A DNA stretch of 38,628 bases from Helicobacteraceae bacterium (GTDB lineage Bacteria > Campylobacterota > Campylobacteria > Campylobacterales > Sulfurimonadaceae), in NCBI GenBank assembly GCA_947498025.1, contig CANMJR010000027.1, positions 1 through 38,628 of the forward strand, written 5' to 3'. The notes below the pieces were generated by a model, which did not search any database, was not told the DNA's origin, and saw nothing but the letters and a program-made list of their open reading frames with translations. Of the stretch, positions 1 through 8,220 are shown in pieces. Both the position numbers and the translations under genes were made by a program. Numbering within the stretch: the first letter of the stretch is position 1; each line of letters starts with the position of its first letter.

Positions 1-1007
1 AATATATGCTCTTTGAGTCCTTTTTCATCTACTTTATTAAGATAGTTATAATGTGAGTACTCTTCTATAACTTTTAGCACATTATCTATATTATTTTCAA
101 GATTAGAAGCCATATTATTAAGAACGGTTTTTAATTGCATTAAAGCAGGGTTAGAAACATTTAACTCAAGTCTTTGACATAAGTCGCCTTGTTCAAACTC
201 ACCTAATACAGCTATGGTTTCATCTATTAGTTTTCTGTCTTCATCGATTCCTTTTTTAATCTTTTCGATGTTTTCATTAATGACAACTGCCATTTGTCCG
301 AATTCGTCTTTGGAATCGAGATTGATTAATTCGGCTTTTTGGGTTTCTCTGTTGAGGAAGCTGAAGAAAGAGTCCAAACCTTGTTGGATTGAGTTTAAAG
401 ATGATATTGTCTTTAAACTTATTAATATTGATAAAATAATAAAAATCATAGACGCAATAATTGATAATATTAGTATATTGGAATTTAATGAACTAAAGGA
501 GTCATCTCTTAATTGAGATGCACTTATATTTATTTTATCAAGCTCTTTTTCAAGAGCCAACCCAGTTTTCACCATATCAGCAATTATTGATTTAATTTCT
601 GGGGATTCTTCTAAAATGCTATTTTGAAAGTCTTTAATTCTCATATTTGAAAATTTATCAAAATCTTTAACATAGTTATCCGATAAAGATAAGATAGAAT
701 CAGCTATTTTTCTATTTTCTTCAAGGCTTAATTTTGCTTTTATTTGAAGTACATTTTTTGATAATGTAGCAAAATCATTTCTAACTTTTTGAGCCGTATC
801 TATATTTGGAGCTCTTAAAAATTGATATACAGAAATTCTACCTTTAAGTAATTGCTGAACAGACTTGTCAGTTTCAATACTTACAGAATTTCTTGATAGA
901 GCTGAGTTATTGTAGTAACTAAATACAATACCGAGAACGAGAAATAACACTATAAATAAAGCAGGGAATAATGCAAGCTTTATTTTCATAGATAAATTTT
1001 TTAACAT
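1..1007 (-). CDS. methyl-accepting chemotaxis protein, 3' end outside window
   Basis: Reading the minus strand from the ATG at 1007 gives at least 335 codons without a stop, running off the left edge. The protein starts MLKNLSMKIKLALFPALF, with a first membrane segment at about residues 9-30. An extracytoplasmic helical region of roughly 140 residues follows, then a second membrane segment (SNILILSIIASMIFIILSIL) and a HAMP-like linker containing DEFGQMAVVINENIEKI. Further helical segments come next (VLNNMASNLENNIDNVL), typical of the region between HAMP and the signalling domain. The signalling hairpin itself would lie beyond position 1, so the chemoreceptor call rests on topology and HAMP. 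An AAGGA ribosome site sits just upstream of 1007. It is divergent from the second chemoreceptor at 1883. The sensed ligand cannot be told. Confidence 0.8.
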   Translation of the reverse strand, partial: MLKNLSMKIKLALFPALFIVLFLVLGIVFSYYNNSALSRNSVSIETDKSVQQLLKGRISVYQFLRAPNIDTAQKVRNDFATLSKNVLQIKAKLSLEENRKIADSILSLSDNYVKDFDKFSNMRIKDFQNSILEESPEIKSIIADMVKTGLALEKELDKINISASQLRDDSFSSLNSNILILSIIASMIFIILSILISLKTISSLNSIQQGLDSFFSFLNRETQKAELINLDSKDEFGQMAVVINENIEKIKKGIDEDRKLIDETIAVLGEFEQGDLCQRLELNVSNPALMQLKTVLNNMASNLENNIDNVLKVIEEYSHYNYLNKVDEKGLKEHI

Positions 1008-1061
1008 AATATTTTTCCTTTTGTTTTTCATTAGAGCTCTTGCTGAACTCAATTTAGATGC

Positions 1062-1125
1062 AAAATGAACAAGTCCATTTTACTACGCTAGCCTCTGTGG
1101 CACTAAAATTGCCTCTTTAAGGCAA
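1062..1125 (+). repeat. triple-hairpin intergenic repeat, diverged copy A
   Basis: Hairpin 1 is AAAATG-AACAAGTC-CATTTT (1062-1081). The linker CTACGCT is shared with the copy at 19975. Hairpin 2 is short (GCC-TCTGT-GGC, 1091-1101). ACTAAAA then leads to hairpin 3, TTGCCT-CTTTA-AGGCAA (1109-1125). The eight-base loop AACAAGTC is identical to that of the 19975 copy although the stems differ. Hairpin 2 is weak, so I call this copy diverged. Confidence 0.55.
1098..1112 (+). promoter_or_regulatory. sigma-54-like -24/-12 site
   Basis: TGGCAC-TAAAA-TTGC matches the RpoN consensus (TGGCAC, five bases, TTGC) exactly. It lies inside repeat copy A, and the nearest plus-strand gene starts about 770 bp downstream. 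It may therefore be a chance match made by the hairpin sequence, or it may drive an unannotated transcript. Confidence 0.25.
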
Positions 1126-1327
1126 AGAACTTTGTTATAAATATTGAAAAGAAATAGAGCTACGCTAGGCAAATACAGAATTAGAGAAAATTTTATAAGC
1201 AATAAAAAATCGAAGCATTTTTTGAGAAGGGTTGTTTTTTGTATTTTTAATTAAAGCAAAAAAGTGGGATTTGAATTTAGAGATAGACTTTTTAGTGTAA
1301 AGACAGAGACAGTAAAAGTATTTAGAG

Positions 1328-1382
1328 TATGTTAGATTGTGATAGTTGTTATCAACAGCTTGTCGTCTCTCTCTCTAACATA
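1328..1382. other. nested stem-loop
   Basis: A nine-base stem TATGTTAGA (1328-1336) / TCTAACATA (1374-1382) encloses a second inverted repeat, TGATA-GTTGT-TATCA (1340-1354), and a pyrimidine-rich run. It could be part of a small RNA or a regulator site. No function is evident. Confidence 0.35.
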
Positions 1383-1552
1383 TATACTATTAAAATAAGC
1401 TTAAAACTGAGAAAAAAAATTTCACAACTAAAATTATTTATTTTATTAAAAGTGCTATACATATGGGCAGATAAAATTATTTGTTTATGTAACATATGAT
1501 TATGCAGCCTTTAATATAGTTTGTTATTTTCTAAAATGAAATCATACAACCG

Positions 1553-1689
1553 TAGTGTTGCAAGTTCGTAGCAATTTTGATGATTGTATCAATAAAGTTT
1601 CATACATGCCTCTGTGTCGATTTTGAATATTTAGGTATTATAAAGCTACATGACAATATTCAATATTTTGCAACAAACTTGCAACACTA
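1553..1689. repeat. 14-bp perfect inverted repeat enclosing 109 bp
   Basis: TAGTGTTGCAAGTT (1553-1566) is repeated inverted at 1676-1689. Reading inward, the match continues as GTNGCAA after one mismatch, giving about 22 bp per arm with two mismatches. No ORF lies between the arms. The layout resembles the ends of a miniature mobile element or paired protein-binding sites, but I cannot assign it to a known family, and I see no clear target-site duplication. Confidence 0.5.
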
Positions 1690-1882
1690 AAATGTCAAAA
1701 TATCTATAAGTGTTTTCTTTATGAAAGAGTACTTAATCTTTTCATACAGGCAAATTTTTATTGCAGAGTAAAAAAGAGCTCTATAAAGATGAAAGAGTTG
1801 TACTTGAATCTATCATTGGTTTAAATATTACTTAATAAATATAGCTCTATAATCAAAAATATATAAAAATAAGGTGGAATAT

Positions 1883-3514
1883 ATGAATTTTTTAAATAAT
1901 TTTAAAATAAGACAGGTTTTGGCGGCATCAGTGGCTTTAGTGTTGGCAGTTTTGCTAATTAGTGGGTTTCTAAATCACACAAAGATGGGAATTATTGTTC
2001 AAGAATCGAAAGAACAAAGAGAAGAGAGTTTACCAAATTTACTAGATTTTTTAGAGCTGCAGCTAAATATTATTCAAATTCAGCAGTGGCTCACTGATGT
2101 CTCCGCTACAAGGGGGGCAGAAGGATTCGATGATGGTTTTGATGAAGCAAAAGCTTATTTTGATAAGGCAAATATAACGATTGATAGATTAATAAGTTTG
2201 CATGAAAAATCAGGTAAAAGCAAGGTAGTAACCGACCTTAAAGAGTATAAAAAAAGTATGCAGGAGTATTATGCTATTGGCGTAGAGATGGCAAAAGTTT
2301 ATGTAGAGAGTGGACCGGCTGAAGGTAATAAGCTTATGTCAAAGCTTGATCCGTTTGCTGAAAAATTATCTTTAGAGCTTGATCAATGGATAACTAAACA
2401 TAGAAATGAATTGGCTACTTCCAGTGAAAAAATAGATAGTAGTATTGATAGTTTTAAGATTCTAAGTATCTCTCTCTATGTTGTATTGTTTATCATTATT
2501 ATTATTGCTTTTTTCATCATTGACAAAGTTCTTAGCCAAATAAACCTTATTGATGAGTTTTTAGAAAAACTGTCAAAGCTTGATTTTACAGGAAAACTAG
2601 ATATCTATGGAAAAAATGAGATAGCTTTTATCGCACAAAATCTTTATAAAGTTATTGAATCAATCAAAGATTTTATCTCTGAAGCAAAAATATCTTCTTC
2701 AGAAAATTCATCTGTTTCCCATGAGCTATCAACAACGGCTAGTATTGTTGGAAAAAAAGTTGAAGATGTAACCAAAATTGTAGGGGCAGCAACTTTAAAA
2801 GCAAAAGGCATTACGAATGATATAAAAATATTTATTGATGGTGCTAATAGCAGTCGTTTAAATACAATGAAAGCAAACGAGAACCTAGCAGATGCAACGC
2901 AAGATGTAGTGCGCTTAACTGCAGATGTTCAAGATGCTGCAAATATCGAATCAGAGATGGCAAGAAATATAGAGAGTTTAAGCCATGAAGCTGTTCAAGT
3001 AAAAGAAGTATTAAGTGTTATATCCGATATCGCAGATCAGACAAATCTTTTAGCTTTAAATGCAGCAATAGAAGCGGCAAGGGCAGGTGAGCATGGGAGA
3101 GGTTTTGCAGTTGTTGCCGATGAAGTAAGAAAACTTGCAGAACGCACACAAAAAAGTTTGGTCGAGATACAATCAACAATCAATATTATGGTGCAATCTA
3201 TAAATGACTCAAGCGAACAGATGAATAAGAATTCTAAGCACATTCAAGAATTGGCAGATATTTCATCAAGCGTTGAAGAGAAAATTAATGTAACATTGTC
3301 ATTGATGGATTTAGCGTATAAAGCGAATGAAAAAACAGTCCGCGATTTTGGGGATACAGGTAAATTAGTAAATGAAATCTCGTCTGATATTAGCAGTGCT
3401 AATGAGATTGTTGCTTCAAATGCACGAAGTGTTGAAGAGATTAGTGCAGCAGCAAACCATTTAAATAATATGACAGAAAATTTAACGGCTAAAATGGAGC
3501 AGTTTAAAGTATAA
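1883..3514 (+). CDS. methyl-accepting chemotaxis protein
   Basis: A 543-residue transmembrane chemoreceptor. The first membrane segment is at about residues 11-30. A periplasmic helical sensor region of about 160 residues follows (contains [13 protein letters not shown]), then a second membrane segment at 191-214, a HAMP region ([20 protein letters not shown]) and the cytoplasmic signalling domain. The conserved hairpin tip ([20 protein letters not shown] through [13 protein letters not shown], residues 379-425) binds CheA/CheW and is intact. The C-terminus (MEQFKV) lacks a CheR/CheB docking pentapeptide. I chose the ATG at 1883 because AAGGTGG lies five bases upstream; the GTG at 1874 falls within that ribosome site. 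The ligand is unknown. Confidence 0.93.
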   Translation: MNFLNNFKIRQVLAASVALVLAVLLISGFLNHTKMGIIVQESKEQREESLPNLLDFLELQLNIIQIQQWLTDVSATRGAEGFDDGFDEAKAYFDKANITIDRLISLHEKSGKSKVVTDLKEYKKSMQEYYAIGVEMAKVYVESGPAEGNKLMSKLDPFAEKLSLELDQWITKHRNELATSSEKIDSSIDSFKILSISLYVVLFIIIIIAFFIIDKVLSQINLIDEFLEKLSKLDFTGKLDIYGKNEIAFIAQNLYKVIESIKDFISEAKISSSENSSVSHELSTTASIVGKKVEDVTKIVGAATLKAKGITNDIKIFIDGANSSRLNTMKANENLADATQDVVRLTADVQDAANIESEMARNIESLSHEAVQVKEVLSVISDIADQTNLLALNAAIEAARAGEHGRGFAVVADEVRKLAERTQKSLVEIQSTINIMVQSINDSSEQMNKNSKHIQELADISSSVEEKINVTLSLMDLAYKANEKTVRDFGDTGKLVNEISSDISSANEIVASNARSVEEISAAANHLNNMTENLTAKMEQFKV

Positions 3515-3560
3515 ACATATATATTAGGTTAGAGTGGGTTCTTTAATCTATGATTAAGTT

Positions 3561-3579
3561 GATATCTATTATCATTATC
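3561..3579. promoter_or_regulatory. Fur-box-like operator upstream of porin
   Basis: GATATCTATTATCATTATC matches 15 of 19 positions of the classical Fur consensus (GATAATGATAATCATTATC) by eye. It ends 24 bp before the porin start codon, where a repressor would block transcription. A similar site precedes feoA, suggesting shared iron control. Confidence 0.55.
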
Positions 3580-3603
3580 TAAATCAAACATAAAGAGGTC
3601 AAA

Positions 3604-4992
3604 TTGAATTGTATAATAAAAATCGGTGTTGTGAGTTTGATTGCAGGAGTAGCTTGTGTATCAGCAGATGACACAATAACAAAAAGCTTGAGTAGTCTGG
3701 ATAGCGCAGCACAAGGAAATAATGAAGACACAGTTATGGTAAAGGAAAGAACCGAAAAACTTGAGCAGGGTGGTTTGATACACGATAAAGGACCGGGCAG
3801 ATTTGAAATTGTAAAAAAACTACCGGAAAAAGCCGATAGCTTTGATGAAATGTTCGATTATGCGGATGCTTACGGAAAGCTTAAGCTAGCATTTATAGAT
3901 AGTGCGCATAAAATAAGTGCAACTACGGATAAAAAAGAGAAGATTGCGACTGCTGCCGGAGGAGAAGTCGGTATAAATACAGCTGAATTTTACGGATTCG
4001 GTCTTCATTTAACCACTTATATTTCACAAAGCGTAGGATTTCTCAATCCTTCAAAAGATGAGATTAATGAAGACTTTTTTAATATCAAGAAGAATTCTTT
4101 TGCCTATATAGCAGAGAGTAGTTTAAATTACAACAGTGAATTGATAAATGCAAAACTAGGTCGTGTTAAAGTGGAAACGCCCTATGCAAATAGTGATGAT
4201 ATTCGCATGGCGGCAAATACTTTTGAGGGTGCATGGGCAAGTATCAACTATTCAAGTGAGTTACAAACGCAGGTTCTATTTGTTAACAAATGGGCAGGTT
4301 ACGATTCACAAGACGATATTACGCAGTCTCAAGATAAATTTAAAAACTTAGTGAATGAAAACAGTTTTGGCATGGTTGCTATATCCCTTGATTACAAGTA
4401 TGACAAAGACGGAGAACTCTCTTTTTGGTATAACTATATAGACGAGATGAGTGCAATAGCGTATTCTGAGATGGCCGGTATCTATTTTTTAAGTGGAGAT
4501 GGGTTTCATATTGATTATGGTTTTCAGGCTAGTAATATTCAAGATTTGAGAAGTTCCGGCGTAGCTGGAAATGTTTTTGGAACCATGCTTCTATTGCACT
4601 ACAATGGAGTCTATTTTGGTGGAGCCTATAATATTGCTTTAGTTGAAAATGGAAACTATGTCACAAATGGATTTGGCGGTGGACCGTACTATACTTCATT
4701 GGATGAAGCAACAATTGCAGCTATCTCTGAGGTATCTCAGCAAGATAGTGAAGCATTTAGATTTGCCACGGGATATGATTTCGCTAATGTCGGCTTAGAC
4801 GGAATGACTTTTGAAATTGTTTATGGAGAAGGGTACAGTAGTGATGTATTTAGAGTAAAAGAAAAAGATCTTATCTTGACGTACGAAATGAGTGATAAAT
4901 TGTATTTCGAGGCAATATATGCTAATCATGCATCAAGCGATAACATGAATGATTTTGACAGAATTTTTGTTAGAGCTGCATACTCTTTTTAA
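3604..4992 (+). CDS. outer-membrane porin, OprD-like Campylobacterota type
   Basis: A 462-residue protein with a signal peptide of about 21 residues (IIKIGVVSLIAGVACVSA) and a beta-barrel pattern. Alternating strands rich in Tyr, Phe and Gly end in FVRAAYSF, and a terminal Phe is the usual outer-membrane assembly signal. The segment LGRVKVETPYANSDDIRM followed by NTFEGAW is characteristic of the OprD-like porins of this phylum as I recall them. The start is a TTG at 3604 with AGAGG five bases upstream; no in-frame ATG would keep the signal peptide. It lies just upstream of feoAB and both units carry a Fur-like box, so I infer a role in uptake under iron limitation, perhaps letting ferrous iron or small chelates reach the periplasm. 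The substrate is not shown by the sequence. Confidence 0.75.
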   Translation: MNCIIKIGVVSLIAGVACVSADDTITKSLSSLDSAAQGNNEDTVMVKERTEKLEQGGLIHDKGPGRFEIVKKLPEKADSFDEMFDYADAYGKLKLAFIDSAHKISATTDKKEKIATAAGGEVGINTAEFYGFGLHLTTYISQSVGFLNPSKDEINEDFFNIKKNSFAYIAESSLNYNSELINAKLGRVKVETPYANSDDIRMAANTFEGAWASINYSSELQTQVLFVNKWAGYDSQDDITQSQDKFKNLVNENSFGMVAISLDYKYDKDGELSFWYNYIDEMSAIAYSEMAGIYFLSGDGFHIDYGFQASNIQDLRSSGVAGNVFGTMLLLHYNGVYFGGAYNIALVENGNYVTNGFGGGPYYTSLDEATIAAISEVSQQDSEAFRFATGYDFANVGLDGMTFEIVYGEGYSSDVFRVKEKDLILTYEMSDKLYFEAIYANHASSDNMNDFDRIFVRAAYSF

Positions 4993-5006
4993 TAAGCAAT
5001 TAACAT

Positions 5007-5025
5007 GATAGTAGTTATCATTATA
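5007..5025. promoter_or_regulatory. Fur-box-like operator upstream of feoA
   Basis: GATAGTAGTTATCATTATA agrees with 14 of 19 positions of the Fur consensus by eye and lies 25 bp before the feoA start. Iron control of feoAB by Fur is well established in other proteobacteria, which raises confidence in this site. Confidence 0.6.
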
Positions 5026-5050
5026 AAATATAAAATATAAAGAAATTCAT

Positions 5051-5278
5051 ATGAAAAAATTGTCCACATGCCAACGAGGCGAAAAAGTAAAAGTTTTAAA
5101 GCTCAATGCCGATCCAGAACTCAAACAAAGATTAATATCTTTTGGGATAATGAAAGAAACAATCATTGAAGTTTTAGAACATGCTCCTGCAAAAAGCACA
5201 ATAGAGATAAAAGTTGGCAAAACAAAAGTTGCCTTAAGAGCAAAAGAAGCAGATATGATTGAGGTAGAAACAGTATGA
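5051..5278 (+). CDS. feoA: ferrous iron transport protein A
   Basis: A 75-residue cytosolic SH3-like protein. The order is typical of FeoA: an N-terminal strand, GEKVKVLKLNADPELKQRLISFG (the glycine-rich turn after the conserved R-L-x-x-x-G), then a beta hairpin carrying APAKSTIEIKVG and a C-terminal strand. FeoA is thought to regulate or assist the FeoB ferrous-iron transporter. The stop overlaps the feoB start by four bases (ATGA), showing translational coupling. A Fur-like box lies directly upstream. Confidence 0.9.
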   Translation: MKKLSTCQRGEKVKVLKLNADPELKQRLISFGIMKETIIEVLEHAPAKSTIEIKVGKTKVALRAKEADMIEVETV

Positions 5279-7413
5279 ATGATATAAATGATAAATTTTG
5301 TCCGGTAACAGCGAAACATATAAAAATAGCCCTTGTTGGTCAGCCAAATGTTGGCAAAAGTATGCTTATCAATTCCATCTCAAATGCGCATCTGCATGTG
5401 GGAAATTTTACAGGTGTGACTGTTGAAAAGTCAGAGGTGCTCTTTGATTATAAAGAGTATCACTTTACTGTTGTAGATTTACCCGGGACTTACGCGTTTA
5501 CAGATTATACGATTGAGGAACGAGTGACGCATGATTACCTTTGTGCGGAGAGTTATGATTTGATTATTAATGTAGTCGATTCTACAAACTTGGAGAAAAA
5601 TCTTCAACTGAGTTCTGAGCTTATGAGCATGAGTAAAAGTATGGTAATGGCACTCAACATGAGTGATGAGGCGGAGAAAGAGGGCATTGAAATAAATTCT
5701 AAGTATATGTCGCAACTCCTCGGTGTACCATGTGTAAAAGTTTCAGCGGCCACAAAAATGGGCATAAAAGAGCTTATTGAAGCTGTTATTGTTCAATATG
5801 AAACAAACATTCAAGAAGCAAAACTTATATTTTCTGAACCAGTTGAAGAGGAAATAGCTGTTATAGTGAATTATTTGACAAAACATAAATATGAAGCCAT
5901 AAATTCTTACAGAAATGTTGCAATAAATCTTCTCAAAAACAATAAAAAAACTTATGCAAGAATTCATGATAACCCTATCTGGACAGAGCTTCAACCAATA
6001 CTGATAGAAGCTTCACGGCATGTGGAATTACACCATGATAGTGATGACATAAAAGAGGCTTTTGCTGAGGAGTATGCTTCATTTAACAGAGGTATAGTTG
6101 CTGAAGTTTTAAAACAAGAAAAGCAAGAAGAGAAAAAAACTTTAACGGAGAAGATAGATAGTGTTTTAATCCATCCGATTTTAGGAATACCAATCTTTCT
6201 CTTTTTCATGTGGAGTTTATTTCAAATTACTTTTGAATTAGGTTCTATTCCTATGGATTGGATTGACGGCTTTTTTGGTTGGTTTGGAGATACAATAGGT
6301 GCGACAATACCAAATAATGATATTCGCTCACTTATAGTGGATGGGATTATCGCGGGTGTGGGTGCGGTTGTCCTTTTTGTGCCAAATATCATGATACTTT
6401 TCATTGGAATTGCTCTTTTGGAGAGCACGGGTTATATGTCAAGAGTGGCATTTTTACTCGATGGATTTTTTCACAAATTCGGTCTTCATGGGCAATCTTT
6501 TATTCCGCTTGTAACGGGTTTTGGCTGTTCTATTCCAGCGTACATGAGTGCAAGAATTTTGAAAAATGATAGAGATAGACTTCTCACTCTTTTTATTATC
6601 GGGTTTATGAGTTGTGGTGCGAGACTTCCTGTGTATGTGCTTTTTGCAGGTGCTTTTTTTGCTCCTGAAATGGCAGGAAATATTTTGTTTATGATTTATA
6701 TTTCAGGTGCACTCTTAGGTCTTATTGCAGCTAAAATACTTAAACTTACAGCTTTTAAAGGTGTGGATGAGCCATTTGTTATGGAAATGCCAAAGTACAG
6801 ACTTCCTTCACTTAAACTCATCTGGCATACGGTTTTATCAAAAATTTTGATGTATTTAAAAAAAGCAGGAACTTTTATAGCGGCGGCTTCTATGCTTGTC
6901 TGGTTTTTAAGCAACTATCCGCATGCCAAAGAGTTGGAAGATGCTTATGCCGCAAAAATAGAGATGGCATCGAGTGAAGTTGAAAAAGCAACTTTTACAA
7001 ATGAACTTGCTATGGCGAATTTGGAGCAGAGTTATTTGGGAAGCATCGGAAAATTCTCAGAGCCTCTATTCGCACCGCTAGGGTTTGATTGGAAGATGAG
7101 CATAGCCCTTCAAACAGGTCTTGCAGCAAAGGAGGTTGTTGTTTCGACTTTGGGCGTACTTTACTCTTTGGGGAAAGATGTTAAAGAAGAAGATTCCTCT
7201 TTAGCGGATGCAATATCTAAAAATATTCCTTTTGCTTCGGCGATATCTTTTATAGTAGTGATTATGATTTATCTTCCATGCTTGGCGGCTTCAATCGTGT
7301 TTACGCGTGAAGCAGGCGGGATAAAATATTTCTTTTATCTTTTTGCGCTTACATCACTTATTGCCTATGGGATGGCGTTTATAGCTTATAATATAGTGAA
7401 AATCCTTATTTGA
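5275..7413 (+). CDS. feoB: ferrous iron transport protein B
   Basis: A 712-residue inner-membrane ferrous-iron transporter with an N-terminal G domain: G1 GQPNVGKS (22-29), the switch region VGNFTGVTVEK (42-52), G3 DLPG (68-71) and G4 NMSD (128-131). A helical GDI-like region and a linker follow. From about residue 300 come the hydrophobic Gate domains with FVPNIMILF, FLLDGFFHKFGLHGQSFIPL and GFGCSIPAYMSAR, the cysteine-containing gate segment of the family. The second gate near the C-terminus contains AAKEVVVSTLGVLY and MIYLPCLA. Length and order are normal. It is coupled to feoA by an ATGA overlap and ends at a strong palindrome. Confidence 0.95.
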   Translation: MNDINDKFCPVTAKHIKIALVGQPNVGKSMLINSISNAHLHVGNFTGVTVEKSEVLFDYKEYHFTVVDLPGTYAFTDYTIEERVTHDYLCAESYDLIINVVDSTNLEKNLQLSSELMSMSKSMVMALNMSDEAEKEGIEINSKYMSQLLGVPCVKVSAATKMGIKELIEAVIVQYETNIQEAKLIFSEPVEEEIAVIVNYLTKHKYEAINSYRNVAINLLKNNKKTYARIHDNPIWTELQPILIEASRHVELHHDSDDIKEAFAEEYASFNRGIVAEVLKQEKQEEKKTLTEKIDSVLIHPILGIPIFLFFMWSLFQITFELGSIPMDWIDGFFGWFGDTIGATIPNNDIRSLIVDGIIAGVGAVVLFVPNIMILFIGIALLESTGYMSRVAFLLDGFFHKFGLHGQSFIPLVTGFGCSIPAYMSARILKNDRDRLLTLFIIGFMSCGARLPVYVLFAGAFFAPEMAGNILFMIYISGALLGLIAAKILKLTAFKGVDEPFVMEMPKYRLPSLKLIWHTVLSKILMYLKKAGTFIAAASMLVWFLSNYPHAKELEDAYAAKIEMASSEVEKATFTNELAMANLEQSYLGSIGKFSEPLFAPLGFDWKMSIALQTGLAAKEVVVSTLGVLYSLGKDVKEEDSSLADAISKNIPFASAISFIVVIMIYLPCLAASIVFTREAGGIKYFFYLFALTSLIAYGMAFIAYNIVKILI

Positions 7414-7414
7414 A

Positions 7415-7450
7415 ATATTTCCACATGCCATGCTTGGCATGTGGAAATAT
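7415..7450. terminator. perfect 16-bp stem-loop after feoB
   Basis: ATATTTCCACATGCCA (7415-7430), a four-base loop TGCT, and the exact reverse complement (7435-7450) begin one base after the feoB stop codon. It would form a very stable hairpin. No run of T follows on the plus strand, so it may stop transcription inefficiently, protect the mRNA 3' end, or bind a protein. Confidence 0.55.
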
Positions 7451-7492
7451 GTAAAAACTCACTACGCGTTAACCCCTTATTAGTTCTTATCT

Positions 7493-7501
7493 TGCTAAAA
7501 T
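7493..7501 (+). promoter_or_regulatory. extended -10 promoter, predicted leaderless start
   Basis: TGCTAAAAT is an extended -10 element ending six bases before the response-regulator ATG at 7508. No ribosome site lies between them, so the expected transcription start coincides with the ATG. Confidence 0.45.
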
Positions 7502-7507
7502 GACGCT

Positions 7508-8170
7508 ATGAAAAAAATATTAATGATTGAAGATGATTTGGAACTAGCGGAGATATTAACAGAATATCTTGAGCAGTTTGACTTTAAAGTTGTGACGGAA
7601 GATGACCCTTTTAAAGCGGTTAGTATTTTAAAATTAGAGCCATTTGATTTGGTGATTTTAGATTTAACATTGCCTGGTATGGATGGTCTGGAAGTTTGTG
7701 AAGCGATTCGCGAGCGTCAGGATATCCCTATCATTATATCCTCAGCTAGAAGTGATGTGACAGATAAAGTAAAAGCACTTGAGCTCGGCGCCGATGATTA
7801 TCTGCCAAAGCCTTATGACCCAAGAGAATTAGAGGCGAGAATCCACTCAGTTTTAAGAAGATATGAAGCAAAGTCAGAGTCAAAAGAGGAGTCAAAAAGT
7901 GACTTCAGATGTGACAAATCAACCATGGTTATTACCTATAAAGGTAGAAATATAGACCTTACAAATGCTGAATTCGGAATTCTCTCCTACATGATTGCGA
8001 AGCAGGGGCTTGTGGTTTCAAGAGAAGATTTGATACACAATGTGAATGCAATCAATGAGGATTCATCTAATAAAAGCATCGATGTAATGGTCGGCAGAAT
8101 CAGAAATAAACTTGGAGACAAAACTCTTATAGAGTCTGTGCGAGGTTTAGGCTACAAGCTTCTTAAATAG
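7508..8170 (+). CDS. OmpR-family response regulator
   Basis: A 220-residue two-component response regulator. The receiver domain has the acidic pair D9/D10, the phospho-acceptor D52 (LDLTLPGMDG) and K101 (GADDYLPKPYDP). A winged-helix DNA-binding domain occupies about 125-219 (LTNAEFGILSYM ... SIDVMVGRIRNKLG ... ESVRGLGYKLL). The cognate kinase gene begins 50 bp downstream. The pair resembles the ArsRS/RacRS-type systems of Campylobacterota, but I cannot tell which stimulus or regulon it serves. It is separated from feoB by a strong hairpin and has its own promoter-like element, so it is probably transcribed independently of iron uptake. Confidence 0.92.
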   Translation: MKKILMIEDDLELAEILTEYLEQFDFKVVTEDDPFKAVSILKLEPFDLVILDLTLPGMDGLEVCEAIRERQDIPIIISSARSDVTDKVKALELGADDYLPKPYDPRELEARIHSVLRRYEAKSESKEESKSDFRCDKSTMVITYKGRNIDLTNAEFGILSYMIAKQGLVVSREDLIHNVNAINEDSSNKSIDVMVGRIRNKLGDKTLIESVRGLGYKLLK

Positions 8171-8220
8171 ATATGATTATTTTTACTTCAGGCCTTTGTT
8201 TAAAAGTCAAAGAGATATAG

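Larger units (their letters stand above)
1008..1882. other. 875-bp intergenic region between divergent chemoreceptors, no gene seen
   Basis: I see no convincing ORF here. The stretch holds a diverged triple-hairpin repeat (1062-1125) with a sigma-54-like site inside it. It also holds a nested stem-loop at 1328-1382 (TATGTTAGA pairs with TCTAACATA, enclosing TGATA/TATCA) and a large inverted repeat at 1553-1689. The rest is very AT-rich and unremarkable. Its length and structure are unusual for this otherwise compact window. Confidence 0.6.

Noticed and set aside
214-516. Plus-strand ORF of 100 codons
   Set aside because: It is antisense to the truncated chemoreceptor, whose HAMP and helical features are clear on the minus strand.
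1341-1359. Fur-like box in the first intergenic region (GATAGTTGTTATCA)
   Set aside because: Only about 12 of 19 positions agree with the consensus and no gene start lies nearby; the two boxes before the porin and feoA are clearly better.
5047-5319. Minus-strand ORF of 90 codons over feoA
   Set aside because: feoA is well supported and the opposite frame shows no family features.
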